DNA from: an uncultured Clostridia bacterium
Lineage (GTDB): Bacteria; Bacillota; Clostridia; TANB77; CAG-508
Assembly: GCA_934120675.1 (NCBI GenBank)
Contig: CAKOUU010000019.1
Location: 1-28,870 of the forward strand
Length of the DNA: 28,870 nucleotides
Reading direction: 5' to 3'
Shown: in pieces, positions 28,806-28,870 of the stretch
How positions within the stretch are numbered: the stretch's first letter is position 1
Layout: every line of letters begins with the position of its first letter
The notes under the pieces: model-generated
Database searches by the model: none
What the model saw: the letters and a program-made list of their open reading frames with translations, nothing else
What the model was told of the DNA's origin: nothing
Translations under genes and position numbers: made by a program

Positions 28806-28869
28806 CAGGGATCGAACCTGCGACCTCATGGTCCCAAACCACGCGCGCTACCAACTGCGCTACACCTCG
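28794..28869 (-). tRNA. tRNA-Pro(TGG), integration target
   Basis: A complete 76-nt cloverleaf on the minus strand. Acceptor CGAGGTG pairs with CACCTCG, D arm GCGC/GCGC, anticodon stem CGTGG/CCATG with loop TTTGGGA (anticodon TGG), T arm GCAGG/CCTGT around TTCGATC, discriminator A and encoded CCA. The tRNA is intact, as the element restores its 3' end. Confidence 0.95.
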
Positions 28870-28870
28870 A

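Overview
The window is very AT-rich, uses Shine-Dalgarno-led genes and the standard stop codons, and carries families typical of Clostridia: a type IV pilin-like prepilin, a YkvI-type permease, a Gld-like ABC exporter, an M18 aminopeptidase and a FAD/Rieske oxidoreductase. It most likely comes from a low-GC Bacillota of the Clostridia, possibly a gut lineage. This rests on family content and composition only; no marker gene names the species.

Positions 1-10020 are ordinary chromosome. In order: a truncated prepilin gene (-), a small Xre regulator (+), a frameshifted YkvI-family permease (-), a three-gene ABC operon (ATPase, permease, GldG-like protein, all -), tRNA-Arg(TCT), another Xre regulator, a pair of REP-like hairpins between converging genes, an M18 aminopeptidase (-), and a FAD oxidoreductase whose C-terminal Rieske domain is out of frame.

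Positions 10021-28805 are a tandem array of two integrated elements at the 3' end of tRNA-Pro(TGG), which closes the window on the minus strand. The 12-bp tRNA 3' end occurs three times (10021, 12266, 28794). Each element has a matching left end and right end with paired 11-bp repeats (AATTATAATGC), which look like integrase arm sites. Element A (about 2.2 kb) has both ends but no integrase. It carries an antisense RNA/36-aa peptide module, a small membrane protein and a convergent 276-aa unknown gene. It looks like a cis-mobilizable cargo island.

Element B (about 16.5 kb) is the complete relative. Next to the tRNA it has a tyrosine integrase with a Cys-rich N-terminus. Divergent from this are a regulator with an Xre-like C-terminus and an operon with a possible excisionase, several unknown genes and an SF2-type helicase/initiator candidate. 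Directly downstream of the helicase lies a large inverted-repeat region that resembles a replication origin. Next come a CopG-like ribbon-helix-helix repressor on its own palindromic operator and an antisense RNA. Further left are a second, small tyrosine recombinase beside a cluster of GTTAC repeats, several small regulators with a shared divergent promoter, two tandem Cys-rich paralogs, a three-gene membrane/surface cassette, and a zinc-ribbon plus GIY-YIG protein. No relaxase, conjugation, capsid or terminase gene is visible. The int/regulator/xis/helicase/origin order recalls phage-inducible islands or integrative plasmids, but the class remains open.

A recurring feature of the elements is the compact RNA gene: near-consensus promoter, about 75-80 nt, strong intrinsic terminator, placed opposite the leader of a protein gene (at 10206, 20003, 24637 and 26870). 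Together with the inferred origin these suggest copy-number or induction control by countertranscripts.
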